Below, one piece after another: positions 7,872 to 16,478 of a stretch of 64,000 nt of DNA (within the stretch, counting starts at the first letter, position 1; every line of letters starts with the position of its first letter). The stretch is from Pseudomonas petrae (GTDB lineage: Bacteria > Pseudomonadota > Gammaproteobacteria > Pseudomonadales > Pseudomonadaceae). A program made the position numbers and the translations under genes. The DNA is taken from NCBI RefSeq assembly GCF_021728295.1, contig NZ_JAKJXE010000004.1, positions 62,001 through 126,000 of the forward strand, given 5' to 3'. The notes under the pieces were generated by a model. It had not been told where the DNA came from. It saw only the letters and a program-made list of their open reading frames with translations, and did not search any database.

Positions 7872-9389
7872 ATGACAGCACCCCAGAACAGCGCCCCGAC
7901 CCGCTCGGCTTCAGCCTCGGTCGCATCCAGAACCGAACTTATTTACGGGCTCGATGACCGACCGCATTTCGCCGCCGCGATCTTCGCGGCGTTGCAGCAC
8001 GTGCTGGCCAGTTTCGTCGGCATCATCACCCCCACCCTGATTGTCGGTAGCGTACTCGGGCTCGACAGCGAAGTGCCCTACCTGATCAGTATGGCGTTGT
8101 TCGTCTCCGGGCTGGGCACCTTCGTTCAGGCCAAGCGCTTCGGCCCGATCGGCTCGGGACTGCTGTGCCTGCAGGGCACCAGTTTCTCCTTCCTCAGCGT
8201 GATTCTCAGCGCCGGGTTTCTGGTCAAGAGTCGCGGCGGCGGCACCGACGAAATCCTCTCGACGATCTTCGGCGTGTGCTTCTGCGCAGCGTTCGTCGAG
8301 GTCGCCCTCAGCCAGTTCATCGGTAAATTGCGCAAGCTGATCACCCCGGTGGTCACCGGCACGATCATTACCCTGATGGGCCTGTCGCTGTTGAAAGTGG
8401 CGATGACCGACATGGCCGGCGGCTTCGGCGCAAGCGACCTGGGTTCGGCGGCGAACATGGGCCTGGCCGGACTGGTGCTGATCACCATCGTGGTGCTCAA
8501 CCGATTCAATATTCCGTTACTGCGCCTGAGCGCAATCATCATCGGCCTGACCCTGGGCTTCGCCGTCGCGTGGTTCATGGGCCGGGTGGATTTCGCGCAG
8601 ATGCCCCATGTGCCGGTGATGAGCCTTCCGGTGCCCTTCAAATACGGGTTTTCCTTCGATCTGCTGGCGTTCATCCCCATCGCGGTGATCTTCCTCGTGT
8701 CGCCACTGGAGGCCGCCGGGGACCTCACCGCCAACTCGATGATTTCCCAGCAGCCGGTGAGCGGGCCGGTTTACATCCGCCGGATCAAATCGGGACTGCT
8801 GGCAGACGGACTGAATTCGGCGCTGGCCGCGACATTCAACAGCCTGCCCATGGTGACCTTCGCGCAGAACAACGGGGTCATTCAGCTGACCGGTGTCGCC
8901 AGCCGCTACGTGGCTTTTTTCATTGCCGGGATACTCGTGCTGCTGGGCCTGTTCCCGGTCATCGGCGCCGTGCTGCAACTGATGCCGAAGCCGGTGCTGG
9001 GTGGCGCGACGCTGATCATGTTCGGCACGGTCGCTGTGGCGGGTATCAAGATCCTCTCGGAGGCCGGCCTGCATCGCCGCAACATGCTGATCGTGGCGAT
9101 TTCCCTGGGCATGGGCCTGGGCGTGGCTGCCGTGCCGGAGGTCTTGCGCGAGCTGCCCAGGGCGCTGCACAACATTTTCGAATCGCCCATCACCGTCGGC
9201 GCGTTCTGCGCGATCATCCTCAATATCTTTCTGCCGGAGGAATACCAGGAGCCGGAGCTCACCGATTTCGACCCGGAAGCCGCCACCTTCAAGGTGCTGC
9301 AGGACCCGCCCCCCAGCCCTGAGGCAGAACCTGACGCAGAACCTCTGCCGGCGCGCGAGGTCGCACAGTTGAATCGTCAGGACGTTTGA
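7872..9389 (+). CDS. NCS2-family xanthine/uracil (purine) permease
   Basis: 505-residue inner-membrane proton symporter of the nucleobase-ascorbate transporter (NAT/NCS2) family, importing xanthine, urate or uracil. It has 12-14 hydrophobic segments. The family signature appears as QNNGVIQLTGVASR (expected [QEP]NxGxxxxT[RKG]). The first-helix LQH motif is LQHVLASFVG, and the substrate-site glutamate lies in PLEAAGDLTANS. The hydrophilic C-terminal tail is rich in Pro and Glu. XanQ- or UacT-like purine transport is more likely than uracil transport, but specificity cannot be settled by eye. The upstream A-rich motif suggests carbon catabolite control. The following LEA lipoprotein gene begins 43 bases later. 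Confidence 0.9.
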   Translation: MTAPQNSAPTRSASASVASRTELIYGLDDRPHFAAAIFAALQHVLASFVGIITPTLIVGSVLGLDSEVPYLISMALFVSGLGTFVQAKRFGPIGSGLLCLQGTSFSFLSVILSAGFLVKSRGGGTDEILSTIFGVCFCAAFVEVALSQFIGKLRKLITPVVTGTIITLMGLSLLKVAMTDMAGGFGASDLGSAANMGLAGLVLITIVVLNRFNIPLLRLSAIIIGLTLGFAVAWFMGRVDFAQMPHVPVMSLPVPFKYGFSFDLLAFIPIAVIFLVSPLEAAGDLTANSMISQQPVSGPVYIRRIKSGLLADGLNSALAATFNSLPMVTFAQNNGVIQLTGVASRYVAFFIAGILVLLGLFPVIGAVLQLMPKPVLGGATLIMFGTVAVAGIKILSEAGLHRRNMLIVAISLGMGLGVAAVPEVLRELPRALHNIFESPITVGAFCAIILNIFLPEEYQEPELTDFDPEAATFKVLQDPPPSPEAEPDAEPLPAREVAQLNRQDV

Positions 9390-9431
9390 AGGGGCGTGTT
9401 ACGCCCCAGCTGCCTGCCACGGGAGTCACCG

Positions 9432-9914
9432 ATGCCGCTACGCCCGATCCGCACCCTCCTCGCCGGCCTGGCCATGGTGCTCGCACTGAGTGCCTGCGCG
9501 CTGTTTCCCAACCGCGACCCGCTGAACATCAACGTGGTCGGCATCGATCCCCTGCCCGGCCAGGATCTGGAAATCCGCTTCGCCGTGAAGCTGCGCCTGC
9601 AAAACCCCAATGACACCGACATCCAGTACGACGGCGTGGCGCTGAATCTGGACGTCAACGGCCGGTTGCTGGCCGCAGGCGTCAGTGATCAGAAAGGCAC
9701 GATCGGGCGGTTTTCCGAAGGCGTTTTGACGGTGCCGGTCACCGTTTCGGCTTTTGCCGCCCTGCGCCAGGCGGTGGGCCTCGCCGATCAGCAGCAGCTG
9801 GACAACCTGCCCTACGAGCTGCACGGCAAGCTGGCCGGCGGATTGTTCGGCACGATGCGCTTTGAGGACAGCGGCACGCTGAGCCTGCCGAAACCGGCCA
9901 GCGGCAGTTGGTGA
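9432..9914 (+). CDS. LEA type 2 (WHy-domain) lipoprotein
   Basis: 160 residues starting at ATG 9432 (GGAG about 9 bases upstream). A lipoprotein signal ends in ALSAC with the lipidated Cys22. The rest is a single LEA-14/WHy beta domain, seen in NVVGIDPLPGQDLEIRFAV and in LRLQNPNDTDIQYDGVALN, which is the conserved NPN/Y pattern of the LEA_2 family. Such proteins are linked to desiccation or stress tolerance; in bacteria the role is poorly defined. It probably resides in the periplasm or outer membrane. It converges with the LacI-type gene, leaving 7 bases between. Confidence 0.85.
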   Translation: MPLRPIRTLLAGLAMVLALSACALFPNRDPLNINVVGIDPLPGQDLEIRFAVKLRLQNPNDTDIQYDGVALNLDVNGRLLAAGVSDQKGTIGRFSEGVLTVPVTVSAFAALRQAVGLADQQQLDNLPYELHGKLAGGLFGTMRFEDSGTLSLPKPASGSW

Positions 9915-9921
9915 TGGCGAC

Positions 9922-10968
9922 TCAGGTGCTTTCCCGACCGATCAGCCGGCACTCCAGCAGATTCAGACGCTGAAAGACCTCGTCCGCGCCGATCACGCCC
10001 AGGCGTTGCAGCACCCGCTCGGCAGCGAGCACACCGATCTGCAACGCGGGCGGCTTGATCGTACTGAGACTTGGCATGAGCATCTCGGCGAACGGGTAAT
10101 CACCGAAACCCAGCATCGCGCAATCAACCGGAATGCCTATCCCTGCACGCTGCGCCGCGAGCAAACCACCGGCCGCCAGGTTGTCGTTGGCGAAGAAAAT
10201 TGCATCGGGGGGCTCGGCGCACTGCATCAGCTCGGTGAGCGCCTGCTTGCCGGCTTCGAACGGCGCGAGGTCGCCATGGGGTGTGAAAATCTGCGTACTG
10301 AGCCCGGCTTCCTCTAGCGCCTGCACGTACCCGGCGCAACGCTCCTGAGCACTGAAGTCCCCCGCCGCGCTGTTGAGCACAAACGCGATAGACCGGTAGC
10401 CGCGCTCGATCAGATAACGCGCACCCGTGACCCCCACCTCGTGGTGGGAAAAGCCGATCTGGATCGGCGCGCGCCCGGGCTGATAGTCCCAGGTTTCGAT
10501 CAACGGAATGTCCGCCGCCGCGAGCATTTTCTCCGTCGCCTCGCTGTGGAAGTGGCTGGTGACCACCAGCGCAGCGGGAGACCAGCCGAGAAACGCGCGG
10601 ATCGCCCGCTCTTCCTGCTCGCTGGAGAAGTAGCTCGACGCCAGCAGCAGTTGATAGCCGTGCTGGGCCAGGGTGTCGCTGAAGCCCTGGATGGTGTCCG
10701 CAAAAATCGGCCCGGAGATGTTCGGCACCACCATCGCAACGATCCTGCCCTTGGCCGACGCCAGCCCTCCGGCCACCAGATTAGGCACATAACCCAGCTC
10801 GGCAACGGCCGCCGCGATGCGCTGACGATGATCGTCGGACACCTGATCCGGCTGATTGAAATAGCGCGACACGGTCATCGTCGACACGCCGACATGACGG
10901 GCCACGGCGTCTTGGGTAACGCGCCCGGCACCGCGTCGCTTGCGTGGGGGATCAGCTGTGTCGATCAA
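9922..10968 (-). CDS. LacI-family repressor
   Basis: 348 residues. An N-terminal LacI helix-turn-helix (VTQDAVARHVGVSTMTVSRY) and hinge (YVPNLVAGGLASAKG) precede a periplasmic-binding-protein-like effector domain (VAMVVPNISGPIFADTIQGF; later FFANDNLAAGGLLAA). The sequence is closest in style to GntR-type gluconate repressors of the LacI family, but no gluconate genes lie nearby. It is transcribed divergently from the TonB receptor of a probable organosulfur cassette, and a LacI-type palindrome lies between them. The simplest reading is a repressor of itself and that cassette. The ligand is unknown. Confidence 0.9.
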   Translation of the reverse strand: MIDTADPPRKRRGAGRVTQDAVARHVGVSTMTVSRYFNQPDQVSDDHRQRIAAAVAELGYVPNLVAGGLASAKGRIVAMVVPNISGPIFADTIQGFSDTLAQHGYQLLLASSYFSSEQEERAIRAFLGWSPAALVVTSHFHSEATEKMLAAADIPLIETWDYQPGRAPIQIGFSHHEVGVTGARYLIERGYRSIAFVLNSAAGDFSAQERCAGYVQALEEAGLSTQIFTPHGDLAPFEAGKQALTELMQCAEPPDAIFFANDNLAAGGLLAAQRAGIGIPVDCAMLGFGDYPFAEMLMPSLSTIKPPALQIGVLAAERVLQRLGVIGADEVFQRLNLLECRLIGREST

Positions 10969-10989
10969 AACGCCCGCTCCTGCTGCAGG

Positions 10990-11005
10990 TCTGGTTATAA
11001 CCAGA
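10990..11005. promoter_or_regulatory. Perfect 16-bp palindrome in the LacI/TonB divergent promoter
   Basis: TCTGGTTATAACCAGA is a perfect inverted repeat 22 bases upstream of the LacI-type start codon. It differs from the GTTAGCGCTAAC palindrome further along, so it may bind a second regulator or be an alternative operator. Confidence 0.4.
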
Positions 11006-11066
11006 GATTATTTAAAGCTGATTTTTCAGTATTGGACGGTCTATCCGCTGATTACCGATACTGGGG

Positions 11067-11082
11067 ATGTTAGCGCTAACCG
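11067..11082. promoter_or_regulatory. LacI/GalR-type operator
   Basis: ATGTTAGCGCTAACCG contains the perfect palindrome GTTAGCGCTAAC with the central CG characteristic of LacI/GalR-family operators. It lies between the divergent repressor gene (start 10968) and the TonB receptor (start 11188), well placed to control both. Confidence 0.65.
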
Positions 11083-11187
11083 ACAGTATCAGCTACTCGC
11101 TTGAGCGAATGCCCACCTCTCTGCCGCGCAGCACACCAGTGGCCGCAGAGCCACCTTCCGACAGGCATTCATCAGCGAGCAACGATC

Positions 11188-13437
11188 ATGCGACAAACAG
11201 GGGCGTTCCATTCACCGAGTCACCTCAGCCAGGCCATTGCGGCAGCACTATCGCTGGCACTGCCGCTGTGCGCACTGCCGGCCATCGCGGCGGACGTATC
11301 GACCGCGTCGTCAGTCGCGGAGCAATCACCCGAAACCGCCACCCTGCAGGCCGTTACAGTCACCGCCACCCGCCGGGAAGAATCGCTGCAGAAGGTCCCG
11401 GTCGCCGTCACCGTGCTGGACGGCGAGCAGCTGGAGCGTGACAACCGCAACGGCGTTTCCAGCATCGCGCAACAAGTGCCCGCGCTGAATTTCCGCACCG
11501 GTGCCTCGAACAAGGACACTTCACTGTTCATGCGCGGCGTCGGCACGATTTCCACTTCCCCGGGCGTCGAGCCCACGGTGGCGACCGTGGTGGACGGCGT
11601 CGTCTACGCGCGGCCCGGCCAGGCGACCCTGGACCTGCTGGACCTGGAACGCATTGAAGTCCTGCGCGGCCCCCAAGGCACCCTGTTCGGCAAGAACGCC
11701 TCGGCCGGTGTGTTGAACATCATCAGCAAGGCGCCCACCACAGAGACCCACGGCTACATCGATCAGTCGTACTACAGCGGCAATGAAAGCCGCACCCGTT
11801 TCGGCATTGGCGGCAGCCTGATCCCCGACACCTTGAAGGCCTCGGTCACCACCCTGTTCGGCACCTACGACGGCAACGTGCACAACAAGACCAACGGGCA
11901 GGAGGTCAACGGCTACAACCACAAAGGCGCGCGTGGCAAGCTGGAGTTCACCCCCAACGAAGACGTCAAACTGACCGTCATCGGCGACTACATGCAGTCC
12001 CGTGACGACACCCCGAACGGCGTCATCAGCCAGTCGCTGACACCGGCCTTCGCCAACGCGCTGTCCCCGGTGCACGCCAGCAACGACAACCGCGATCTGG
12101 TCAGCGATTACCGCAGCCATGTCGACGACATCAACAAAGGCTTGTCGGCGCAGCTGGACTGGAACCTGGGCGATTACACGCTGACCTCGATCACCGCCTG
12201 GCGCGGCTGGAACAACACGCAGTGGCAGGATGGCGACCGACTGGCAAACGTCAGCGCCGCCTTCCCCGCCACCGAAGACAAGGGCGATCTGGATTTCAAC
12301 CAATACTCCCAGGAGCTGCGACTGGCCTCACCGAAAGGGCAATTTCTCGAGTACGTCGGTGGCCTGTATTACATGCACGGCAAGGACGACGAAACCTACC
12401 GCCGCACGCTGACCACGCCCACCGCGACCAACACAGGTGTCGCCGACTACAGCACCACCAGTGACAGCTATGCGGTGTTCGGCGAAAGCACGCTGAATTT
12501 CACCTCGGCGTTTCGCGGCATCGCCGGTCTGCGCTGGACCCACGATGATCTGGAATACGATCACCGCCGCGTCTCGACTTCCGCCACTACAGTCAGTGGC
12601 ATTCAGCCCGGCACCAGCAGCTCCGGTTCGGTGGACGAAGACGGCTGGTCCGGGCGGCTGGGCGTGCAATATGACTTGAGCGATTCGGTCATGGCTTACC
12701 TCACCTACTCGCGCGGCTACAAAGGCCCGGCGTACAACGTGTTTTTCAATATGCAGCCCCGGGACACTGCCGCCCTCAAACCCGAGACCTCGAACAACTG
12801 GGAGCTGGGCATCAAGGCCTCCAGCTGGAACGACCGCCTGACCACCAACGTCGCGGTGTTCCACAGCGAGTACAGCAACTACCAGGCGAACTTCTTCGAC
12901 AGCGTCGCGGGCCAGGTGGTGACCCGGCTGATCAACGCCGGCAGCGTCAGCACCGAAGGGGTCGAGGCCGATTACGCTCTGCAGGCCACACGCAACCTGA
13001 AGTTCTCCGGCGCCATCGCCTACACCAAGGCGCGCATCGACCAGTTCAGCTGCCCGACGGGCGCCGCGGCGTCCTGTGACGTGAACGGCAAGACGCTGCC
13101 CTACGCGCCAGACTGGAAAAGCTACGTGCGGGCTGACTACACCATCCCGCTGAACAACGGACTGGACATCGAACTGGGCACTGACTACAGCTGGCAGAGC
13201 GAAGTGCAGTACGACATCAGCCAGAACCCGGACACCAGGCAAGGCGCCTACGGCCTGTGGAATGCCAGCGCAGCCGTGGCCGATTACAGCAACGGCTGGC
13301 GCGTTGCGGTGCTGGCGAAAAACCTCACCGACAAATCCTACTCCCCCCTCCTCGCCAGCGGTTCGGGTTACATCTACCGCGCCGTGCCACGGGACGACGA
13401 GCGCTACTTCGGCGTGCAAGTGCGCAAGGATTTCTGA
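11188..13437 (+). CDS. TonB-dependent outer-membrane receptor
   Basis: 749 residues. A signal peptide ends near residue 34 (CALPAIA). The TonB-box/plug start is LQAVTVTATRREESLQKVPV, the plug motif is VLRGPQGTLFGKNASAGVLN, and a long beta-barrel ends in YFGVQVRKDF with the C-terminal Phe that the BAM machinery expects. ATG 11188 begins the signal peptide; an upstream ATG at 11101 would add a non-signal stretch. The ribosome-binding site is weak. Most such receptors import iron chelates, but the downstream monooxygenase and SsuA-like protein suggest uptake of a sulfonate, sulfate ester or related organosulfur compound. That is inference from context. Confidence 0.92.
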   Translation: MRQTGAFHSPSHLSQAIAAALSLALPLCALPAIAADVSTASSVAEQSPETATLQAVTVTATRREESLQKVPVAVTVLDGEQLERDNRNGVSSIAQQVPALNFRTGASNKDTSLFMRGVGTISTSPGVEPTVATVVDGVVYARPGQATLDLLDLERIEVLRGPQGTLFGKNASAGVLNIISKAPTTETHGYIDQSYYSGNESRTRFGIGGSLIPDTLKASVTTLFGTYDGNVHNKTNGQEVNGYNHKGARGKLEFTPNEDVKLTVIGDYMQSRDDTPNGVISQSLTPAFANALSPVHASNDNRDLVSDYRSHVDDINKGLSAQLDWNLGDYTLTSITAWRGWNNTQWQDGDRLANVSAAFPATEDKGDLDFNQYSQELRLASPKGQFLEYVGGLYYMHGKDDETYRRTLTTPTATNTGVADYSTTSDSYAVFGESTLNFTSAFRGIAGLRWTHDDLEYDHRRVSTSATTVSGIQPGTSSSGSVDEDGWSGRLGVQYDLSDSVMAYLTYSRGYKGPAYNVFFNMQPRDTAALKPETSNNWELGIKASSWNDRLTTNVAVFHSEYSNYQANFFDSVAGQVVTRLINAGSVSTEGVEADYALQATRNLKFSGAIAYTKARIDQFSCPTGAAASCDVNGKTLPYAPDWKSYVRADYTIPLNNGLDIELGTDYSWQSEVQYDISQNPDTRQGAYGLWNASAAVADYSNGWRVAVLAKNLTDKSYSPLLASGSGYIYRAVPRDDERYFGVQVRKDF

Positions 13438-13440
13438 ACC

Positions 13441-13494
13441 ATGGGCGAACCTTCACAAGGACACTGCATGAAAGGCAGCGGCAATGAGCACTGA
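13441..13494 (+). CDS. Possible 17-codon leader/minicistron overlapping the monooxygenase start
   Basis: ATG 13441 opens a frame of 17 codons (MGEPSQGHCMKGSGNEH, stop TGA 13492-13494) that overlaps the monooxygenase start at 13484 in another frame. An internal in-frame ATG at 13468 has AAGGA 7 bases upstream and would give MKGSGNEH. It could couple translation of the monooxygenase to the receptor transcript. It may be chance. Confidence 0.25.
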   Translation: MGEPSQGHCMKGSGNEH

Positions 13495-14884
13495 TTCCCG
13501 GCAAACAAGCACTGGGCCCCGGCAGATGAAACTGGGCGCGTTCCTGATGGCCACCGGGCACCACGTTGCGGCGTGGCGCCACCCGGACGTGCCGGCCAAT
13601 GCGGGCCTGGACTTCAAGCACTACAAACACGTGGCGCAGGTGGCCGAAGCGGCGAAGTTCGACACGCTGTTCATCGCCGACAGCGTGGCGGCCGCGACTG
13701 GAGACGCCGCCAGCCGCATGGCGCGTTCGGACCACTTCGAGCCCCTGACGCTGGTCTCGGCGTTGAGTGCCGTGACCGAGCGCATCGGCCTGATCGTCAC
13801 CGCCACCACCAGCTACAACGAGCCCTTCCACATCGCCCGTAAGTTCGCCTCCCTGGATCACCTTTCAGGGGGCCGCGCGGGCTGGAATCTGGTCACCTCG
13901 GATGCCGCCGCCGAGGCCCTGAACTTCGGCCGCGACGAGCACATCGACCACGCCGAGCGCTACCGCCGCGCCCGCGAGTTTCATCAGGTGGTGACCGGAT
14001 TGTGGGACAGCTGGGACGACGACGCTTTCGTGCGCGACAAGGCCAGCGGCGCGTATTACCGCCCTGACGGTCTGCACGTGCTCGATCATCAGGGTGAGCA
14101 CTTCAAGGTCAAAGGCCCGCTCAATGTGGCCCGCTCGCCCCAGGGTCAGCCGGTGGTGGTTCAGGCCGGCTCGTCGGAGGCGGGCCGCACGCTGGCGGCG
14201 CAAACCGCCGAAGTGGTGTTCACCGCGCAGCCTTCGCTGGCCGCTGCCCAGGCGTTCTATCAGGACCTGAAGTCCCGCGCCGTCGGGTTCGGCCGGGATC
14301 CCGAGTCGCTCAAGATCATGCCCGGCATGTTCGTGGTGGTCGGCGACAGCGAAGCCCAGGCCCGGGACAAATTCGAGGCGTTCCAGGCGTTGGTGGAGCC
14401 CCGCGTCGGTGTCGCGTTACTGGGGAGAATGCTGGGCAATTTCGACCTGTCGGGTTACCCGCTGGACGAACCCTTGCCCGCGCTGCCATTGACCCAGAGT
14501 GGCCAGCAAAGCCGCCAGGCCCTGCTTTCGCAACTGGCGCAGGACGAGAACCTGACTCTGGCGCAGCTCGGACGAAAAATCGCCGGCGGCCGGGGTCACT
14601 TCAGTGTCGTTGGCACCGCCAGCCAGATTGCCGATCACTGGCAGGCATGGTTCGAGCAGGGCGCAGCCGATGGCTTCAACGTGCTGGTGCCGCACTTGCC
14701 GGGCGGGCTGGAAGACGTCGCGCACAAGGTGATTCCGGAGCTGCAGCGGCGCGGTTTGTTCCGCCGGGACTACACCGGCAGCACCTTGCGCGAGCACTTG
14801 GGTTTGCAGCGTCCGGCCAACCGGTTCAGCGCGCAGCGAGAGCATCGCGTGACACACACGGACGAAGAGGGTTTGAAGGTATGA
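13484..14884 (+). CDS. NtaA/SnaA/DszA-family FMN-dependent monooxygenase
   Basis: 466 residues, a bacterial-luciferase-like TIM barrel of the NtaA/SnaA/DszA group, which uses reduced flavin from a separate reductase to cleave C-S or C-N bonds (sulfones, nitrilotriacetate and similar). Visible family segments are GAFLMATGHHVAAWRHP at the start, LDHLSGGRAGWNLVTS, HAERYRRAREFHQVV, and PVVVQAGSSEAGRTLAAQTA. The C-terminal region GRGHFSVVGTASQIADHWQ matches the family. The gene begins 46 bases after the TonB receptor, and its stop shares ATGA with the next gene, so the three form an operon. The role is likely desulfurisation of an imported organosulfur compound. No flavin reductase is present here. 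Confidence 0.88.
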   Translation: MSTDSRQTSTGPRQMKLGAFLMATGHHVAAWRHPDVPANAGLDFKHYKHVAQVAEAAKFDTLFIADSVAAATGDAASRMARSDHFEPLTLVSALSAVTERIGLIVTATTSYNEPFHIARKFASLDHLSGGRAGWNLVTSDAAAEALNFGRDEHIDHAERYRRAREFHQVVTGLWDSWDDDAFVRDKASGAYYRPDGLHVLDHQGEHFKVKGPLNVARSPQGQPVVVQAGSSEAGRTLAAQTAEVVFTAQPSLAAAQAFYQDLKSRAVGFGRDPESLKIMPGMFVVVGDSEAQARDKFEAFQALVEPRVGVALLGRMLGNFDLSGYPLDEPLPALPLTQSGQQSRQALLSQLAQDENLTLAQLGRKIAGGRGHFSVVGTASQIADHWQAWFEQGAADGFNVLVPHLPGGLEDVAHKVIPELQRRGLFRRDYTGSTLREHLGLQRPANRFSAQREHRVTHTDEEGLKV

Positions 14885-15834
14885 GGACATTGCGCACTTT
14901 AGGCGGCGCTTTACTGGCCGTGATCGGGATCAACCTGGCGTGCGTTGACCTGGCGGGTGCAGCTGATTCAGCCGATCCGGCCGAGCTGCGCATTGGCTAT
15001 CAGAAGGGTTCGATTGCCTTGGTGCTGGCCAAGGAACAGGGGCTGCTGGAGAAACGCTTCCCGGACACCCACGTGCAGTGGATCGAATTCCCGGCCGGGC
15101 CGCAGATGCTGGAGGCCTTGAACATCGGTGCGCTGGACGTGGGCTCCACCGGGGACATTCCGCCGCTGTTCGCCCAGGCGGCCGGCGCCGATCTGCTCTA
15201 CATCGGCGCGGAACCCGCCAAGCCGCAGGCGGAGACGCTGCTGGTCGCGGCAGACAGCCCGCTGCATCAGGTGGCGGATTTGGAGGGCAAGAAGGTGGCG
15301 TTCCAGAAAGGCTCGAGCTCGCACAATCTGATCCTCCGCGCCCTGAACCATGCCGGGCGGAAGTACACCGACATCCAGCCGGTCTACCTCAGCCCGGCCG
15401 ACGCCCGCGCGGCGTTCGAGCAAGGCAGCGTCGATGACTGGGCGATCTGGGAACCGTTTTCGTCGCTGGCCCTGAGCGGCGGCCATGCCCGGCTGTTGGC
15501 GGACGGCACTGACCTGGGACTGTCCGGGCCGATCTATACGGCCAGACGCCCCTACGCCAGGGAGCACGGGGCGTTCATCAATGCATTGCTGGAACAGCTG
15601 ACACATGCCGAAGCGCTGACCCGCAGCCAGCGGCAACTAAGCCTGGACGTGCTGACGCGTTCGATGGGTCTGCCTCAGGCGGTGATTGCCCGTTACATGG
15701 ACAACCGCCCTGCCTCGCCGATCCTGCCGATCACCCCGCAGATCATAGCGGCGCAGCAGCAGACGGCCGATCTGTTCTTCGAAAACCATTTGCTGCCCAG
15801 GCGCATCGACGTGAGCGCTGCGGCCAGGCCGTAG
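14881..15834 (+). CDS. SsuA-like sulfonate/organosulfur periplasmic binding protein
   Basis: 317 residues. The start overlaps the monooxygenase stop (ATGA at 14881). A signal peptide ends around residue 26 (VDLAGA). The mature part is an SsuA/TauA/NMT1-type substrate-binding fold: LRIGYQKGSIALVLAKEQGL, EFPAGPQMLEALNIGALDVG, then GKKVAFQKGSSSHNLILRAL and WAIWEPF. Such proteins deliver sulfonates to an SsuBC-type ABC importer. No ATPase or permease gene follows, so it must use a transporter encoded elsewhere or act otherwise. It ends in a REP-rich gap. Confidence 0.88.
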   Translation: MRTLRTLGGALLAVIGINLACVDLAGAADSADPAELRIGYQKGSIALVLAKEQGLLEKRFPDTHVQWIEFPAGPQMLEALNIGALDVGSTGDIPPLFAQAAGADLLYIGAEPAKPQAETLLVAADSPLHQVADLEGKKVAFQKGSSSHNLILRALNHAGRKYTDIQPVYLSPADARAAFEQGSVDDWAIWEPFSSLALSGGHARLLADGTDLGLSGPIYTARRPYAREHGAFINALLEQLTHAEALTRSQRQLSLDVLTRSMGLPQAVIARYMDNRPASPILPITPQIIAAQQQTADLFFENHLLPRRIDVSAAARP

Positions 15835-15870
15835 CCGGACTCTGTCAATGGGAACGGCCGGAGCTGTAAC

Positions 15871-16000
15871 TGTGGGACCGGCTTTACGCTTTTAGTGGGA
15901 CCGGCTTTAGCCGGGAAGGCGTCAGGCGCCACGCCGCAGAGCTCCGCAAGCACGATGTCGCCTGAACTGCCCTCTTCCCGGCTAAAGCCGGTCCTACCAA
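15871..16000. repeat. REP cluster, including a truncated REP
   Basis: GTGGGACCGGCTTTA (from about 15872) breaks off into CGCTTTTA and is followed at once by a complete GTGGGACCGGCTTTAGCCGG (from about 15895). The inverse REP TTCCCGGCTAAAGCCGGTCC ends near 15995. The full pair flanks about 60 bases. The first copy looks like a partial duplication of the second. Confidence 0.8.
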
Positions 16001-16019
16001 AGCATCGGAGGCGTATCCC

Positions 16020-16277
16020 TTAACCCCGCGCCGCTGCCACCAGACGATTGACCTCGGCGCGCACCATGTTGGCGTACTCCGGCGGCGACATGGCGTCGAG
16101 TTCGCCGCGCACCCACTCCGACCATTTGCCCTTGCGCTTGGCCCGTTCGCCCATTAGCCGGGCGGCGTCACCCTTGGCCTTGCCCAGATTGCTCTGCCAC
16201 AGATCGAACAGGCGAGACTTTTCGTCCTCGATGGCAGCGCGTTCCGGAAGGGTTTTATTGGCCAGGTTGTAGCTCAT
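16020..16277 (-). CDS. Small conserved hypothetical protein
   Basis: 85 residues starting at ATG 16277, with GAGGT 7 bases upstream; a longer frame to 16310 lacks such a site. The protein is charged, with no signal or membrane segment, and probably helical (ERAAIEDEKSRLFDLWQSNL; later KRKGKWSEWVRGELDAMSP). I do not recognise a named family. The good RBS and pseudomonad-like codon use support it as real. It is divergent from the DUF883 gene. Confidence 0.65.
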   Translation of the reverse strand: MSYNLANKTLPERAAIEDEKSRLFDLWQSNLGKAKGDAARLMGERAKRKGKWSEWVRGELDAMSPPEYANMVRAEVNRLVAAARG

Positions 16278-16478
16278 GGTATGTACCTCGATGTGCAAAA
16301 CGAAACGCATGAACGGAGCCGGTGACTGGCTCGAAAAACGTCAGCATCTTACACCCGCCGACGGTGAATCCCGACTCCATTCGTTGTACTTTTTGGCCGC
16401 TGGCGGAAATGTGCTGCAACTTTTCAGACGCTCATAACTCCATTGCACACTGCCATAACCACTGAAAGGAAATTTGCC

